A program made the translations under genes and the position numbers. 64,000 bases of DNA from Acetobacterium woodii (GTDB lineage Bacteria > Bacillota > Clostridia > Eubacteriales > Eubacteriaceae). Position 1 is the stretch's first letter; every line of letters begins with the position of its first letter. Below, one piece after another: positions 16,236 to 25,209 of the stretch. Location of the stretch: assembly GCA_016213825.1 (NCBI GenBank), contig JACQZP010000031.1:62001-126000 (forward strand). The letters run 5' to 3'. The notes below the pieces were generated by a model. The model was not told the origin of the DNA, made no database searches, and was given only the letters and a program-made list of their open reading frames with translations.

Positions 16236-17637
16236 TCTGAACATTGTCTGGGGAATTGGGCTTTCTATTTTTCCTTATTTTATATTGGCATTTATTCCGG
16301 TCTGGAATCAACTTCGATATTCGCGAAAAACCGTGGTTATAGTCGGAACCATGTGTATGCTACTGAACATTGTTTCAGTAATAATGATTATCCAATGGGT
16401 TCCCAATTGGAACAATTTGCGTTTTTTTCATAGTGTTTTTTTCCTGATCTTATATATTGTTGTTTACATTGTGATGGTTCAGGGGACTTCCTCGAAACTG
16501 ATATTTATCGCATTTTTGATAAAAAGTTATGCTGATTTTATTGTCAGTATGGCAAAATTTTTTGAGGTTTCTTACCTTACTTATGGATTGCATCATGTCT
16601 ATGTCCAGACCTCCTACTCATTTTACTTTAACTTGTTTCAATGTTTGATTTTATTGATTACCTATCCGTTGATCTGGATCTTTTTCAGAAAAAAAATTAC
16701 GCATGTTATGCAAACCCATAACAAAGCCTGGGGATATCTATGGATTATTCCGATGGTCTACTACATTATCAGTCTGGCATTTGGGGCTATGAATGCTTCT
16801 TTAATAGCGCAATGGCAGTTTTTAGTATTTGATATGGTATCGTTTTTGGGATTTTACCTGATCTATTTTGTGGTCATTGAAATGTTGGAACAATCAGAAA
16901 AAAATATCATTTTAGCCGAAAGTAATGAGGTCATCAAACAACAGTTATTGTTTCAGTCAGAATATTACAAGAAATTTGGCGAGTGTATTGAAGAAACCAG
17001 AAAAGGCGAACATGATCTGCGGCACCATTTAAATGCGGTACTGGGATTGAGCCAACAAAAGAATAATGAAAAAATTGAAAAATATATTTCCGAACTGCTG
17101 GGAAATCGATTAAGTATTTCAGAGATTCTGCACTGTGAAAATGATGCAGTAAATGCCATATTAGGTTATTATGCCAATATTTGCAAACAGGAAGGCATCG
17201 ATTTTATAATCGAAACAATGGTGCCCCAGGATCTGGAAATCGATGAAACGGATTTATGTGTGGTCTTTGGAAATATCTTGGAAAATGCACTGGAAGCATG
17301 TCGACGAATTACATTTGGGGAGAAAATTATTAAATTATCATCCCAATTTATTGGCAACAAGTTGTTTATTACTGTCGATAATCGCTTTACTGGCGACATT
17401 AGACTAAAAAATGGCGTGTACCTTTCACAAAAAAGAAACGAAGAGCCCGGTATTGGGGTTATTTCGGTAGTAGCGATTGCCAAAAAGTATGCTGGTGAAG
17501 CAAGTTTTAAAGCAGTTGATCAGATTTTCATGGTTTCGGTTGTTTTGACTAATCCCCCCCAAAAAAAGAGCCCACAAACAGCAATGGCACCAGTTCCTTT
17601 GGGAATCAATAATAACACTTGTCATGTGGAGCATTAA
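16222..17637 (+). CDS. GHKL sensor histidine kinase (AgrC-like) with unusual C-terminal tail
   Basis: A 471-residue membrane kinase. About six hydrophobic segments occupy residues 1-215, followed by a coiled linker, the phosphoacceptor box HDLRHHLNAVLG, the N box NILENALEACRR and the G box PGIGVISVVAIAKKY. It is the partner of the overlapping LytTR regulator. AGAGGTGA at 16210-16217 favours the GTG at 16222 over the ATG at 16162. After the normal kinase end (FMVSVVLTN) the frame runs through a C7A7 run into about 28 extra residues ending PLGINNNTCHVEH, which look foreign to the fold and resemble the core of a cyclic-lactone signal peptide (see findings). The tail could reflect a deletion or a slip at the homopolymers. 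Confidence 0.85.
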   Translation: MLSSNLNIVWGIGLSIFPYFILAFIPVWNQLRYSRKTVVIVGTMCMLLNIVSVIMIIQWVPNWNNLRFFHSVFFLILYIVVYIVMVQGTSSKLIFIAFLIKSYADFIVSMAKFFEVSYLTYGLHHVYVQTSYSFYFNLFQCLILLITYPLIWIFFRKKITHVMQTHNKAWGYLWIIPMVYYIISLAFGAMNASLIAQWQFLVFDMVSFLGFYLIYFVVIEMLEQSEKNIILAESNEVIKQQLLFQSEYYKKFGECIEETRKGEHDLRHHLNAVLGLSQQKNNEKIEKYISELLGNRLSISEILHCENDAVNAILGYYANICKQEGIDFIIETMVPQDLEIDETDLCVVFGNILENALEACRRITFGEKIIKLSSQFIGNKLFITVDNRFTGDIRLKNGVYLSQKRNEEPGIGVISVVAIAKKYAGEASFKAVDQIFMVSVVLTNPPQKKSPQTAMAPVPLGINNNTCHVEH

Positions 17638-17751
17638 TCTCTATAATAAATACAAATATAAAGAATATTAATACAATAGCCAGAACGAAATGGCGATTAA
17701 AAACCATACCAGTGTGAATAGGACTGAAAATAGTTTAAGAGGGAGTAATAA

Positions 17752-18780
17752 ATGAGTTTTGAGTTGATCCAGGAGATTCCGTCGCCAGACGAAATATTTA
17801 AAATGATGCCGCTGTCTGAAGCCGGCAAAAAAATAAAAGCAGAACGCGACCGAATGATCAGAAATGTTTTTGAAGGAAAAGATGACCGTTTTATTTTAAT
17901 TATCGGTCCTTGCTCTGCTGATAATGAAACGGCAGTAATTGATTATGTCAACCGTTTAAGCAAGATCCAAAAAGAAGTAGAAGATAAAATTATCATTATC
18001 CCAAGAATCTATACAAATAAGCCGAGAACCACTGGCGAAGGTTATAAGGGAATGCTTCATCAACCAGATGCAAACAAAAAGGCAAACATGGTTGAGGGCA
18101 TTAAAGCGATTCGTCAATTGCATATCCGATCCATCGAGGAAACCGGCTTATCCTGTGCCGATGAAATGCTATATCCAGAAAATTATGCTTATTTGGAAGA
18201 CTTATTAAGCTATGTGGCCATCGGCGCCCGATCAGTTGAAAACCAGAAACATCGTTTAACCGTCAGCGGTTTGGAGATCCCAGTAGGGATGAAAAATCCA
18301 ACCAGCGGGGATATTACGGTCATGCTGAATTCCATTCAGGCAGCCCAGGCTGGCCATACCTTTATTTATCGGGGCTGGGAAGTAAAAACTTCCGGGAATC
18401 CGCTGACCCATGCAATCATGAGAGGTTCAGTAGATCAGCATGGTCGTAATTATCCTAATTATCACTATGAGGACATTATGCACCTGATCAGAATGTATGA
18501 AAAACGGGATTTTTCCTGTCCGGCAATTGTGATCGATTTGAATCATGCTAATTCAAACAAGCTTTTTGGCGAACAGCCACGAATCGCCCGGGAAGTGCTG
18601 CGCAATCGTCATTATGATGCGGATATGAAAAAATATGTCAAGGGTCTGATGATTGAAAGCTATATTGAAGAAGGCAATCAACCGGTTGATGGTGGTGTTT
18701 ATGGAAAATCCATTACTGATTCCTGTTTGGGATGGAAGGCGTCAGAAGATCTGATTCGAACGATTGCCGAAAAAGTATAA
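17752..18780 (+). CDS. 3-deoxy-7-phosphoheptulonate (DAHP) synthase, type I (AroF/AroG/AroH family)
   Basis: A 342-residue first enzyme of the shikimate pathway, condensing phosphoenolpyruvate and erythrose 4-phosphate. Active-site signatures are clear: IGPCSADN, KPRTTGEGYKG and DLNHANSNK, plus the metal-binding Cys in GPCS. The length equals the Escherichia coli AroFGH type without an added regulatory domain. That type is feedback-controlled by aromatic amino acids through its N-terminal extension; which amino acid acts here cannot be told, so I leave the gene letter open. The residue run MRGSVDQHGRNYPNYHYED is highly typical. GAGGGAG lies upstream of the ATG. It is monocistronic, ending at a strong bidirectional hairpin. 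Confidence 0.94.
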   Translation: MSFELIQEIPSPDEIFKMMPLSEAGKKIKAERDRMIRNVFEGKDDRFILIIGPCSADNETAVIDYVNRLSKIQKEVEDKIIIIPRIYTNKPRTTGEGYKGMLHQPDANKKANMVEGIKAIRQLHIRSIEETGLSCADEMLYPENYAYLEDLLSYVAIGARSVENQKHRLTVSGLEIPVGMKNPTSGDITVMLNSIQAAQAGHTFIYRGWEVKTSGNPLTHAIMRGSVDQHGRNYPNYHYEDIMHLIRMYEKRDFSCPAIVIDLNHANSNKLFGEQPRIAREVLRNRHYDADMKKYVKGLMIESYIEEGNQPVDGGVYGKSITDSCLGWKASEDLIRTIAEKV

Positions 18781-18801
18781 GGATGAATTGAACAATAAAA
18801 A

Positions 18802-18853
18802 CAAACAAAATGCCATGAGTCGATTTTCTAATCGATTCATGGCATTTTGTTTG
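18802..18853. terminator. Bidirectional terminator between DAHP synthase and DUF2252 genes
   Basis: A 23-base inverted repeat (18802-18824 with 18831-18853) with one G-U position and a six-base loop lies between convergent genes. The A-rich left arm and T-rich right arm suit termination in both directions. Confidence 0.9.
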
Positions 18854-18860
18854 GGACCAA

Positions 18861-20210
18861 CTAAGATTTTTTATAAATCTCAAAATCTTTGTGGATCTGT
18901 TTGGCATAGGCATCGCACCACTTGACAATGGCGTGATCAAATTCATCGGAGCTGCCCAGATAGCCGGTAACCCAGTTGGCATTCCGGCTTTGAGCATGAG
19001 CCCGAGCCAGAACGACCCCACAATCGGTAACATATTGTTTAAAGGCATCATAATTAAGGGTATCCAATTCAATGGATCCTTTCATATCGCGAAATTGACG
19101 GACATAAAAGTCCAGCCCGTTTTCGGTCTGAAAATGACCAAGGAAGGGATCTGATGCAGATTGAAGAATTTGCTGATGACTGACAACGCGATAACCATGA
19201 CCGTGTTTAGTGGAGAGGGTATCCGGGGTTGTAAAATTCGGTCGATTAAACCGTGAAATTACCGATTCATTAGCTTGTTTGATTTGTAAGACTAAGTGAC
19301 TTTCATCCTCACAAGTAAGCACCAGCAGAAAGCACTGGGTACCCACACTACCAACGCCAACAACCCGACGAGCCACATCGGTCAGAATGTGCTGGGAGAG
19401 GAGCAATTTGATATCGGGTCGCACACTTTTTAAATAATGGTTATAATTTTTCTCCACCTGTAAGACCATTTTCGGTTCAAGATGGGTAAGTACGGGCGGA
19501 TTTTCAATAAAAATCCGGCGTCCAAACTGGTCAGCCTGAGTTGTTTTTTTGATTACCTGATCGGAGGTGCGTTTTTTGGCTTTTTCGGTAATTTTTTCAA
19601 AAGACATCCGGGAAGATTTAGAAAAACTATCTAAGAATAATTTTTCATCGCCACTGACAAAATATCGCTCCAGTGAAGTGATGTTCATAATTGCCCGAAG
19701 ACCCAGTCGATAATAGGTGCTGGCTTGAAGGGCTGCATCATGAATCTGGTCTTTATTAAAACCCAGATCTTCACCGGCAAGGATAATGCTGGTAACCAGG
19801 CGTTTGAGATCCCATTCCCAGGGGCCTGGGGCAGCTTCATCAAAATCGTTGAGTTCAAAAATCAGATGTCTTTCAGGTGATGCATAGAGTCCGAAGTTAC
19901 CGATATGGGCATCCCCACAAATAACAAGCTGAGAACCCGTAACTGTTTGACTCGCCAGATCGTTTGCCATGATTATGGCAGTCCCCCGATAGTAGGTAAA
20001 AGGTGATATTGACATGCGTTCTTTTCTTAAAGCCAGCAGATCCGGCAATCGATTCTTATTTTGCTCGTCAATGATGGCAACCGGATCGCGATTCACCGGA
20101 TTAAATACCGCATGGGCTGAAAAAGGGATTTTATCGCGGACAGATTTACCATTGTTACGGCTATCTTTGGCATTGGGTAAAATCTGGCTCTTGGTAAGTC
20201 CATAAAGCAT
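18861..20210 (-). CDS. DUF2252 family protein, copy 1
   Basis: A 449-residue protein of the DUF2252 family, whose fold is related to aminoglycoside phosphotransferase and protein kinase-like enzymes. Visible conserved segments are FTYYRGTA, LVICGDAHIGNFG, NDFDEAAPGPWEWDLKRL and RVVGVGSVGTQC. GDAHxxNFG and NDFDEA correspond to the catalytic loop and metal-binding positions expected of that fold. The biochemical role is not established. It is closely paralogous to the protein at 42914-44263, of the same length. AGGAGG precedes the ATG. It is transcribed alone and ends in a shared terminator with the DAHP synthase gene. No partner gene suggests a substrate. Confidence 0.88.
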   Translation of the reverse strand: MLYGLTKSQILPNAKDSRNNGKSVRDKIPFSAHAVFNPVNRDPVAIIDEQNKNRLPDLLALRKERMSISPFTYYRGTAIIMANDLASQTVTGSQLVICGDAHIGNFGLYASPERHLIFELNDFDEAAPGPWEWDLKRLVTSIILAGEDLGFNKDQIHDAALQASTYYRLGLRAIMNITSLERYFVSGDEKLFLDSFSKSSRMSFEKITEKAKKRTSDQVIKKTTQADQFGRRIFIENPPVLTHLEPKMVLQVEKNYNHYLKSVRPDIKLLLSQHILTDVARRVVGVGSVGTQCFLLVLTCEDESHLVLQIKQANESVISRFNRPNFTTPDTLSTKHGHGYRVVSHQQILQSASDPFLGHFQTENGLDFYVRQFRDMKGSIELDTLNYDAFKQYVTDCGVVLARAHAQSRNANWVTGYLGSSDEFDHAIVKWCDAYAKQIHKDFEIYKKS

Positions 20211-20483
20211 GGTGGTTCCTCCTGAAACAAAGAATGAAAGAAAATGTGGCTAGATTAGGTCTTTTTTACGATTATATCTTATTTTCAGTCATTTATCCAT
20301 GCAAGAATTTCTCAAATTAATTTAATATTTAACGAGCGGTCAATTCACATCGAAATATCGGGAATAGGGTAATGGGATCCAAATTTATGACTAAATGGAG
20401 AATGAAAGGGTATTTAATTAGAGAAATCATAATTCAGTAAATTTTTTAGAAGTTCTATAACAAAAATATTTGTTGAAAGGGTT

Positions 20484-22238
20484 ATGAAAAGTGTGAATCA
20501 TATATTTAAACAAAAGGTTATTGAGGGAATGTTGTTTATACGAAAAATGTTCAGACGTCTAAACATCAACCCTTCCAATGATGAAACGATTAGTAATGGG
20601 GATAGAGATCTCAATTATTTAAAAAATCAGCTGTTTTATACGGTAGCGTTCTATTTTGTTATTCTAGGTCCGATACTTTTCTTTTATGGTGCTTATTTAT
20701 TTTATCAAGAAGGTAAATTTGTTGTAGCCACTATTGAGTTTACATTATATTTTCTTTCGCTGATGGTGCTCATCAGTCAAAGCATTAATATCAATATTAA
20801 AAAGATATATCTTGTCAGTATGGGTTATTTTGCCAGTTTGCTGGTACTCATTGTTGCTGGACCCATGGGAGCCGGGATGGTATGTGTGACGGTGGTTCTG
20901 GTTTTATCAGGGTCACTGTTAGAAAAGAAACAAACTTTTATATTTATTGTTTTAAACTTCTTTTCATTTATGGTGATTACTATATTACTGGCAGTTGGAT
21001 TCTTTCATGAATTTGCTATCAATGACTATGGGACCAGATGGCCGATTGTTTCGTTAAGCAGTCAAGTTTTAGGAATTGGCTTACTGTTTCTGATTCAAAC
21101 CATTTATAATGGACTGGAGAATCAAGCGAAAATAATTGTCAGGTCTAAAGAAACGATCCAGGAGAGTGAACAGAAATATCGCTATCTCAGTTATCATGAT
21201 CATTTGACGGGGTTATACAACCGGTTGTTCTGGGAAGAAGAACTGAAACGAATTGATATGGAGAATCAACTGCCCATCTCAGTAATCGTTGGTGATATTA
21301 ATGGGATCAAACTAATGAATGATGCCTTTGGTCATGAAGCTGGCGATCGAATTATTTTGGAAACAGCAAAAATTATGGAAGCCTGTTGTCATAATAATGA
21401 AGTGGTGGCCAGAACCGGTGGGGATGAATTCAGTATCCTGTTGCCTAAAACGACACGCGAAATGGCATTAAAATGTATGTCGGAAATAAAACAATCGTTT
21501 CGCTTGTACAATCGACGTATTCTGAATGAGGCCTTCCATATCAATGTTGCGCTAGGAACCGGAACAAAAGAAACACCCTATGGTAATTTGAAAGAAACCA
21601 TCAAAATAGCAGAAATGCATATGAATCAAAGAAAGCTCTTAGAGCAGCGGAGTTCACACAGTGCGATTATTTCTTCTATCAAGGCAACGATGTATGAAAA
21701 AAGCCATGAAACAGAAGAACATTCGGAACGATTAGCAGCCTTATCCAGGAAGGTTGGTGAAGCATTGCATTTATCACAAATAGAGCTGGATAATCTTGAA
21801 CTGTTGGCGACCCTTCATGACATTGGCAAGGTGGGGATTGATGACCGCATTTTAGGAAAACCGGAAAAACTGAATGATGAAGAGTGGATTGAAATGAAAA
21901 AACATCCAGAGATCGGATATCGTATCGCAGTTGCTTCCCCAGAGCTGGTGTTAATTTCAGAATATATTCTCAGTCATCATGAACACTGGGATGGCAGCGG
22001 GTACCCTAAGGGTTTAAAAGGAGAAGACATTCCGCTTTTGTCACGCATCATTGGCATTACCGATGCCTATGATGCCATGACTGAAAATCGCGTCTATCAA
22101 CGTGCAACAGATAAAGAATCCGCATTAAGAGAAATTGAGAAAAATGCCGGATCTCAGTTTGATCCTGAAATCGTGGCATTGTTTATAAAAATTATGAAAG
22201 AAACAGAAGGAATTGATCCCAAATGTAAAAAGCGATAA
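20484..22238 (+). CDS. Membrane GGDEF and HD-GYP domain protein
   Basis: A 584-residue c-di-GMP signalling protein. About six transmembrane helices lie within residues 50-220, followed by a GGDEF domain (motif GGDEF near residue 312, intact) and a C-terminal HD-GYP phosphodiesterase domain with LHDIGKVG near 445 and HHEHWDGSGYPKGLKG near 500. Both the synthetic and the degradative motifs look complete, so it may switch between making and breaking c-di-GMP; which activity dominates is unknown. The membrane region has no recognised sensor fold. AAAGGG precedes the ATG. It is divergent from the DUF2252 gene and ends at a strong hairpin. Confidence 0.92.
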   Translation: MKSVNHIFKQKVIEGMLFIRKMFRRLNINPSNDETISNGDRDLNYLKNQLFYTVAFYFVILGPILFFYGAYLFYQEGKFVVATIEFTLYFLSLMVLISQSININIKKIYLVSMGYFASLLVLIVAGPMGAGMVCVTVVLVLSGSLLEKKQTFIFIVLNFFSFMVITILLAVGFFHEFAINDYGTRWPIVSLSSQVLGIGLLFLIQTIYNGLENQAKIIVRSKETIQESEQKYRYLSYHDHLTGLYNRLFWEEELKRIDMENQLPISVIVGDINGIKLMNDAFGHEAGDRIILETAKIMEACCHNNEVVARTGGDEFSILLPKTTREMALKCMSEIKQSFRLYNRRILNEAFHINVALGTGTKETPYGNLKETIKIAEMHMNQRKLLEQRSSHSAIISSIKATMYEKSHETEEHSERLAALSRKVGEALHLSQIELDNLELLATLHDIGKVGIDDRILGKPEKLNDEEWIEMKKHPEIGYRIAVASPELVLISEYILSHHEHWDGSGYPKGLKGEDIPLLSRIIGITDAYDAMTENRVYQRATDKESALREIEKNAGSQFDPEIVALFIKIMKETEGIDPKCKKR

Positions 22239-22263
22239 TGGAAAATTAAATACCATTTATAAG

Positions 22264-22296
22264 CAGCGGCTGACTCCTAAAAAGAGCCAGCCGCTG
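22264..22296. terminator. Terminator after the GGDEF/HD-GYP gene
   Basis: A 13-base GC-rich stem (22264-22276 with 22284-22296, one G-U) lies between two convergent genes. Confidence 0.85.
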
Positions 22297-22376
22297 TTAG
22301 CTTATTAATAAAAAAATATATGATCGAACAGCAAAACTGTGAATTTACAAGCTAAGTTATCAATTTAAACGGCTAG

Positions 22377-23159
22377 CTAGTCGAGAAACATGTTAATAAT
22401 TAAGCTGAATTTATCAGGATATTGAAACATCAAGGCATGCCCAGCTTCAGCAATTAAAACAAGTTTGGAGTTAGGAAGTTTACTGGCCAGATATTCGGAA
22501 TTTTCCGAGGGCAAAATCAAATCATCATTTCCGTCAATAACCAGGGTTTCGTGGTGGAGAAAGGGTATTCGGTTACAAGTTCCTTCCCATTTATTAATAG
22601 CCTCGGCCTGTTTGATAATCGTTTCCGAATTCATATTCCCTAATGGCCGTTGAAATATTTCCCGAATCCGATCTTGATTGTGTTTGATCCAGGTTGCCGG
22701 AAAAATAAGACGTAACCAATCGTTAGCCTTTTCTGTAGAAGCACCTAATGAGTTTTCAAGTTTGGATAGGACTTCCGGTCCTGGTGGGAAAATTTCAGGA
22801 TGGCATAGCGATGCATAAAGGATCAATTTGTTAACGTTTTCAGGATGCCTCAGAGCTAGTTCCTGAGCAATCGATGCACCCATGGACCATCCCAGAACAT
22901 GGGCTTTTTCGATATTCAAGGCACGCATCAATTCATAGGTATCATCAGCAAATTGCTCAATTGTAAACGCCTTATGGCCTGAACTGGTTTCTCCCATGCC
23001 CCGGTTATCAAAGACAATAACCTTATATTTTTTAGAAAATGAACGAAGGAGCCGTTCTTCCCATAAATTCATGGTACCCCCATAACCCATTATTAAAAGC
23101 AGAGGATACCCGTCTCCGTAAATTCGGTAGCTCATCTTAATGTCTTCAACTTTTACCAT
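22377..23159 (-). CDS. Alpha/beta hydrolase
   Basis: A 260-residue soluble alpha/beta-fold hydrolase. The nucleophile elbow GWSMGAS (Ser near 92), the acid in VIDGNDDLI (Asp near 212-213) and the His in EAGHALMF (near 241) form a complete triad, and the oxyanion segment LLLIMGYGGTMNLW is present. Family members cleave esters, lactones or carbon-carbon bonds; the substrate is unknown. The longest frame starts at 23228, but AGAGGTG upstream of the ATG at 23159 supports the shorter form, whose first residues (VKVEDIKMSYRIYGDG) are typical. It is monocistronic. Its upstream region is the start of a 0.9-kb noncoding stretch. Confidence 0.88.
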   Translation of the reverse strand: MVKVEDIKMSYRIYGDGYPLLLIMGYGGTMNLWEERLLRSFSKKYKVIVFDNRGMGETSSGHKAFTIEQFADDTYELMRALNIEKAHVLGWSMGASIAQELALRHPENVNKLILYASLCHPEIFPPGPEVLSKLENSLGASTEKANDWLRLIFPATWIKHNQDRIREIFQRPLGNMNSETIIKQAEAINKWEGTCNRIPFLHHETLVIDGNDDLILPSENSEYLASKLPNSKLVLIAEAGHALMFQYPDKFSLIINMFLD

Positions 23160-24063
23160 AACAACACCTCTCTTTATTGAACTAATCACCGTATATTTAA
23201 TACCCATAAAACGGGAATATATTATCATAAAAGTATAAAAAATTGAAAAAATATGTTAAATTAGGTGGTGAAATGGTTAAAAACGCTGTGATTAGGAAAA
23301 TAATTTGGATATTTACAAAAGAGTTACAAACGTTTACAATATAACCATTTACTTATGGAATAAACATGATACAATATAATTGAATCAAGGATCAACCAAT
23401 CTCTTTCCAATTGAATGATTAGATCATTGAAAAGTAAATAATCACTTGGCTGAATGATCGAAATTAAGGAGAAGACGATCGGCTTAGCGTTTAAAGCTAA
23501 AAAGATAGAACTTCAAGGAATTAATTTCATCGATCATCGACTCTACTGTGTAGCATCATTGATATGTTAATTGCATAGTTAATCACCGTTAGATTTATTT
23601 GAGATCGGTATTCTGATTATGATAAACTGCATGTAATATTATAAAAATGTGGTCATAATAAAAGATAATGGATCAAGGGTAGGTAATCGACGTGAGAAGA
23701 GATGATGGTTTCTAATAAAATTCAGAGCAACAAAAGGGTGAGATTTGAACGAAAGAACAAATTGTTCGGAAATTTATTTTATTGAAAAAAAACGGTATGA
23801 AAATACTGAAAAAAGATAGGAATAAAGAGTATGATAATCCCCAACAAGTGAACATTTACAATGGAAAAGTGAAAAGGAAGATTTTTGAAACACAGAAAGG
23901 GGTGAGTCCCAAACAATGACAACTGAGATTGCAAGCTGAGGCCGATTCTACAGAAATAAATGTGGAATCGGCTTTCAGCATTTTTTGTGTTTGATTAAAG
24001 TTATTTTCATGTCTGATTGGGTAAAAAAGGCTACAGTAAGTAAACGATGTTGGGAGATTTAGT
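23160..24063 (+). other. Long noncoding region with putative attenuator before a DUF389 gene
   Basis: 904 bases without a convincing gene. A possible promoter lies at 23348-23375 (TTTACT-16-TACAAT). A strong terminator-like hairpin (23935-23979, T6 at 23981-23986) lies about 80 bases before the DUF389 start, preceded by a GGGG...TCCC segment and a 7-codon reading frame ATG ACA ACT GAG ATT GCA AGC TGA (23916-23939). The arrangement suggests a regulated leader or a small RNA. I could not match it to a known riboswitch. Confidence 0.5.
23935..23986 (+). terminator. Terminator or attenuator hairpin upstream of the DUF389 gene
   Basis: An 18/19-base stem (23935-23952 with 23961-23979, one bulge and a G-U) is followed after one A by T6. 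No gene precedes it on this strand within 1.6 kb, so it ends either a small RNA or a leader transcript of the downstream gene. Confidence 0.8.
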
Positions 24064-25110
24064 ATGATTGATTATCTTAAAAATGGTTTATTCAATATCA
24101 AATCCGATCAAATGGATGCCAATACCATTCATGAAAGTGTTGTCGCTGGCGTTAAGCTAAAAGGAGCGCCGCTGATAATTCTATTTTGCGCAATCATTGT
24201 AGCCTCGGTTGGTCTGAATACCAATTCCACTGCAGTAATCATTGGAGCGATGCTGATTTCACCGTTAATGAACCCGATTATTGCCATGGGCTATAGTCTG
24301 GCAACCTATGACGGGTTACTGTTGCGAAATGCGGCCATTAATTTTTTGCTACAAATTGTTATTGCTTTAATAGGTGCTGCTATTTATTTTTCGCTGACGC
24401 CGATTCACGAAGCCACCAGTGAATTAATAGCCAGAACCGGCCCTTCTTTTTTTGATATGCTGATTGCTTTTTTTGGTGGAACGGCAGGGGTTATCGGCAT
24501 AACCCGAAAAGAGAAAACCAATGTCATCCCGGGGGTGGCCATTGCCACGGCGTTAATGCCACCAATGTGCACGGTTGGTTACGGGATCGCCAATAGTAAT
24601 CCCAATTATATTTTTCCGGCGGCTTACTTATTTTTGATCAATACTTTTTTTATCATGCTGGCCACCTTTGCTTTTTGTAAGCTACTGCAGCTCAAACAGG
24701 CTGAGGTGGTTAAAGAGCGTTTCAACAAGATCATAAAGCGAGGAATCATTATCGGGATGATTTTGATCACGATACCAGCAGCGGCTTCAGCAGGCTATGT
24801 AGCCACTAACTCGATTATGAATAATAACCTGACCGGTAAGGTACAAGCATTTGTAAATACAGAGGTTAATTCATCGACAGCTACGACCATGAGAGCAACC
24901 ATCGATCCAGAGACTAAAAATCTGCGGTTGGATCTGGTCGGTGATGTCTATACGCCTGAGCAGATCGAAATGATTAAAGGGACAATGACTAATTATGAAT
25001 TGGGAGATTATCAGCTGGAAGTCGTTCAGGATATCCGGACGACACTCTTTAATTATTTTGAAAATATCAACAGTGCCGGGATTCAAGAAGGTGAGATCGT
25101 AATCGTGTAG
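24064..25110 (+). CDS. DUF389 family integral membrane protein
   Basis: A 348-residue membrane protein of the DUF389 family. Conserved features are ASVGLNTNSTAVIIGAMLISPLMNPIIAMG near residues 50-80, FFGGTAGVIGITRKEKTNVIPGVAIATALMPP near 135-170 and five or six hydrophobic segments, followed by a soluble C-terminal domain of about 110 residues (TIDPETKNLRLDLVGDVYTPEQ). The function is unknown; a transport role is often assumed from the membrane repeats. GGGAGA lies upstream of the ATG. The gene is preceded by an unusually long leader containing a complete terminator hairpin, so its expression may be controlled by read-through. Confidence 0.85.
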   Translation: MIDYLKNGLFNIKSDQMDANTIHESVVAGVKLKGAPLIILFCAIIVASVGLNTNSTAVIIGAMLISPLMNPIIAMGYSLATYDGLLLRNAAINFLLQIVIALIGAAIYFSLTPIHEATSELIARTGPSFFDMLIAFFGGTAGVIGITRKEKTNVIPGVAIATALMPPMCTVGYGIANSNPNYIFPAAYLFLINTFFIMLATFAFCKLLQLKQAEVVKERFNKIIKRGIIIGMILITIPAAASAGYVATNSIMNNNLTGKVQAFVNTEVNSSTATTMRATIDPETKNLRLDLVGDVYTPEQIEMIKGTMTNYELGDYQLEVVQDIRTTLFNYFENINSAGIQEGEIVIV

Positions 25111-25151
25111 AAGGCAATCAAGATAGCGCTACCTTATATTACTAATATAAA

Positions 25152-25188
25152 AACAGCCACAAGATTCAGAGCGAAGCTTGTGGCTGTT
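25152..25188. terminator. Bidirectional terminator between DUF389 gene and gltD
   Basis: A perfect 12-base stem (25152-25163 with 25177-25188) lies between convergent genes, with A-rich sequence to its left. Confidence 0.85.
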
Positions 25189-25209
25189 AAGATTGAAGGT
25201 TTTATTTTT

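Noticed and set aside
23880-23986. Cobalamin or other known riboswitch before the DUF389 gene
   Set aside because: GGTGAGTCCC faintly resembles part of a B12 element, but the other conserved boxes are missing; kept only as an unclassified leader.
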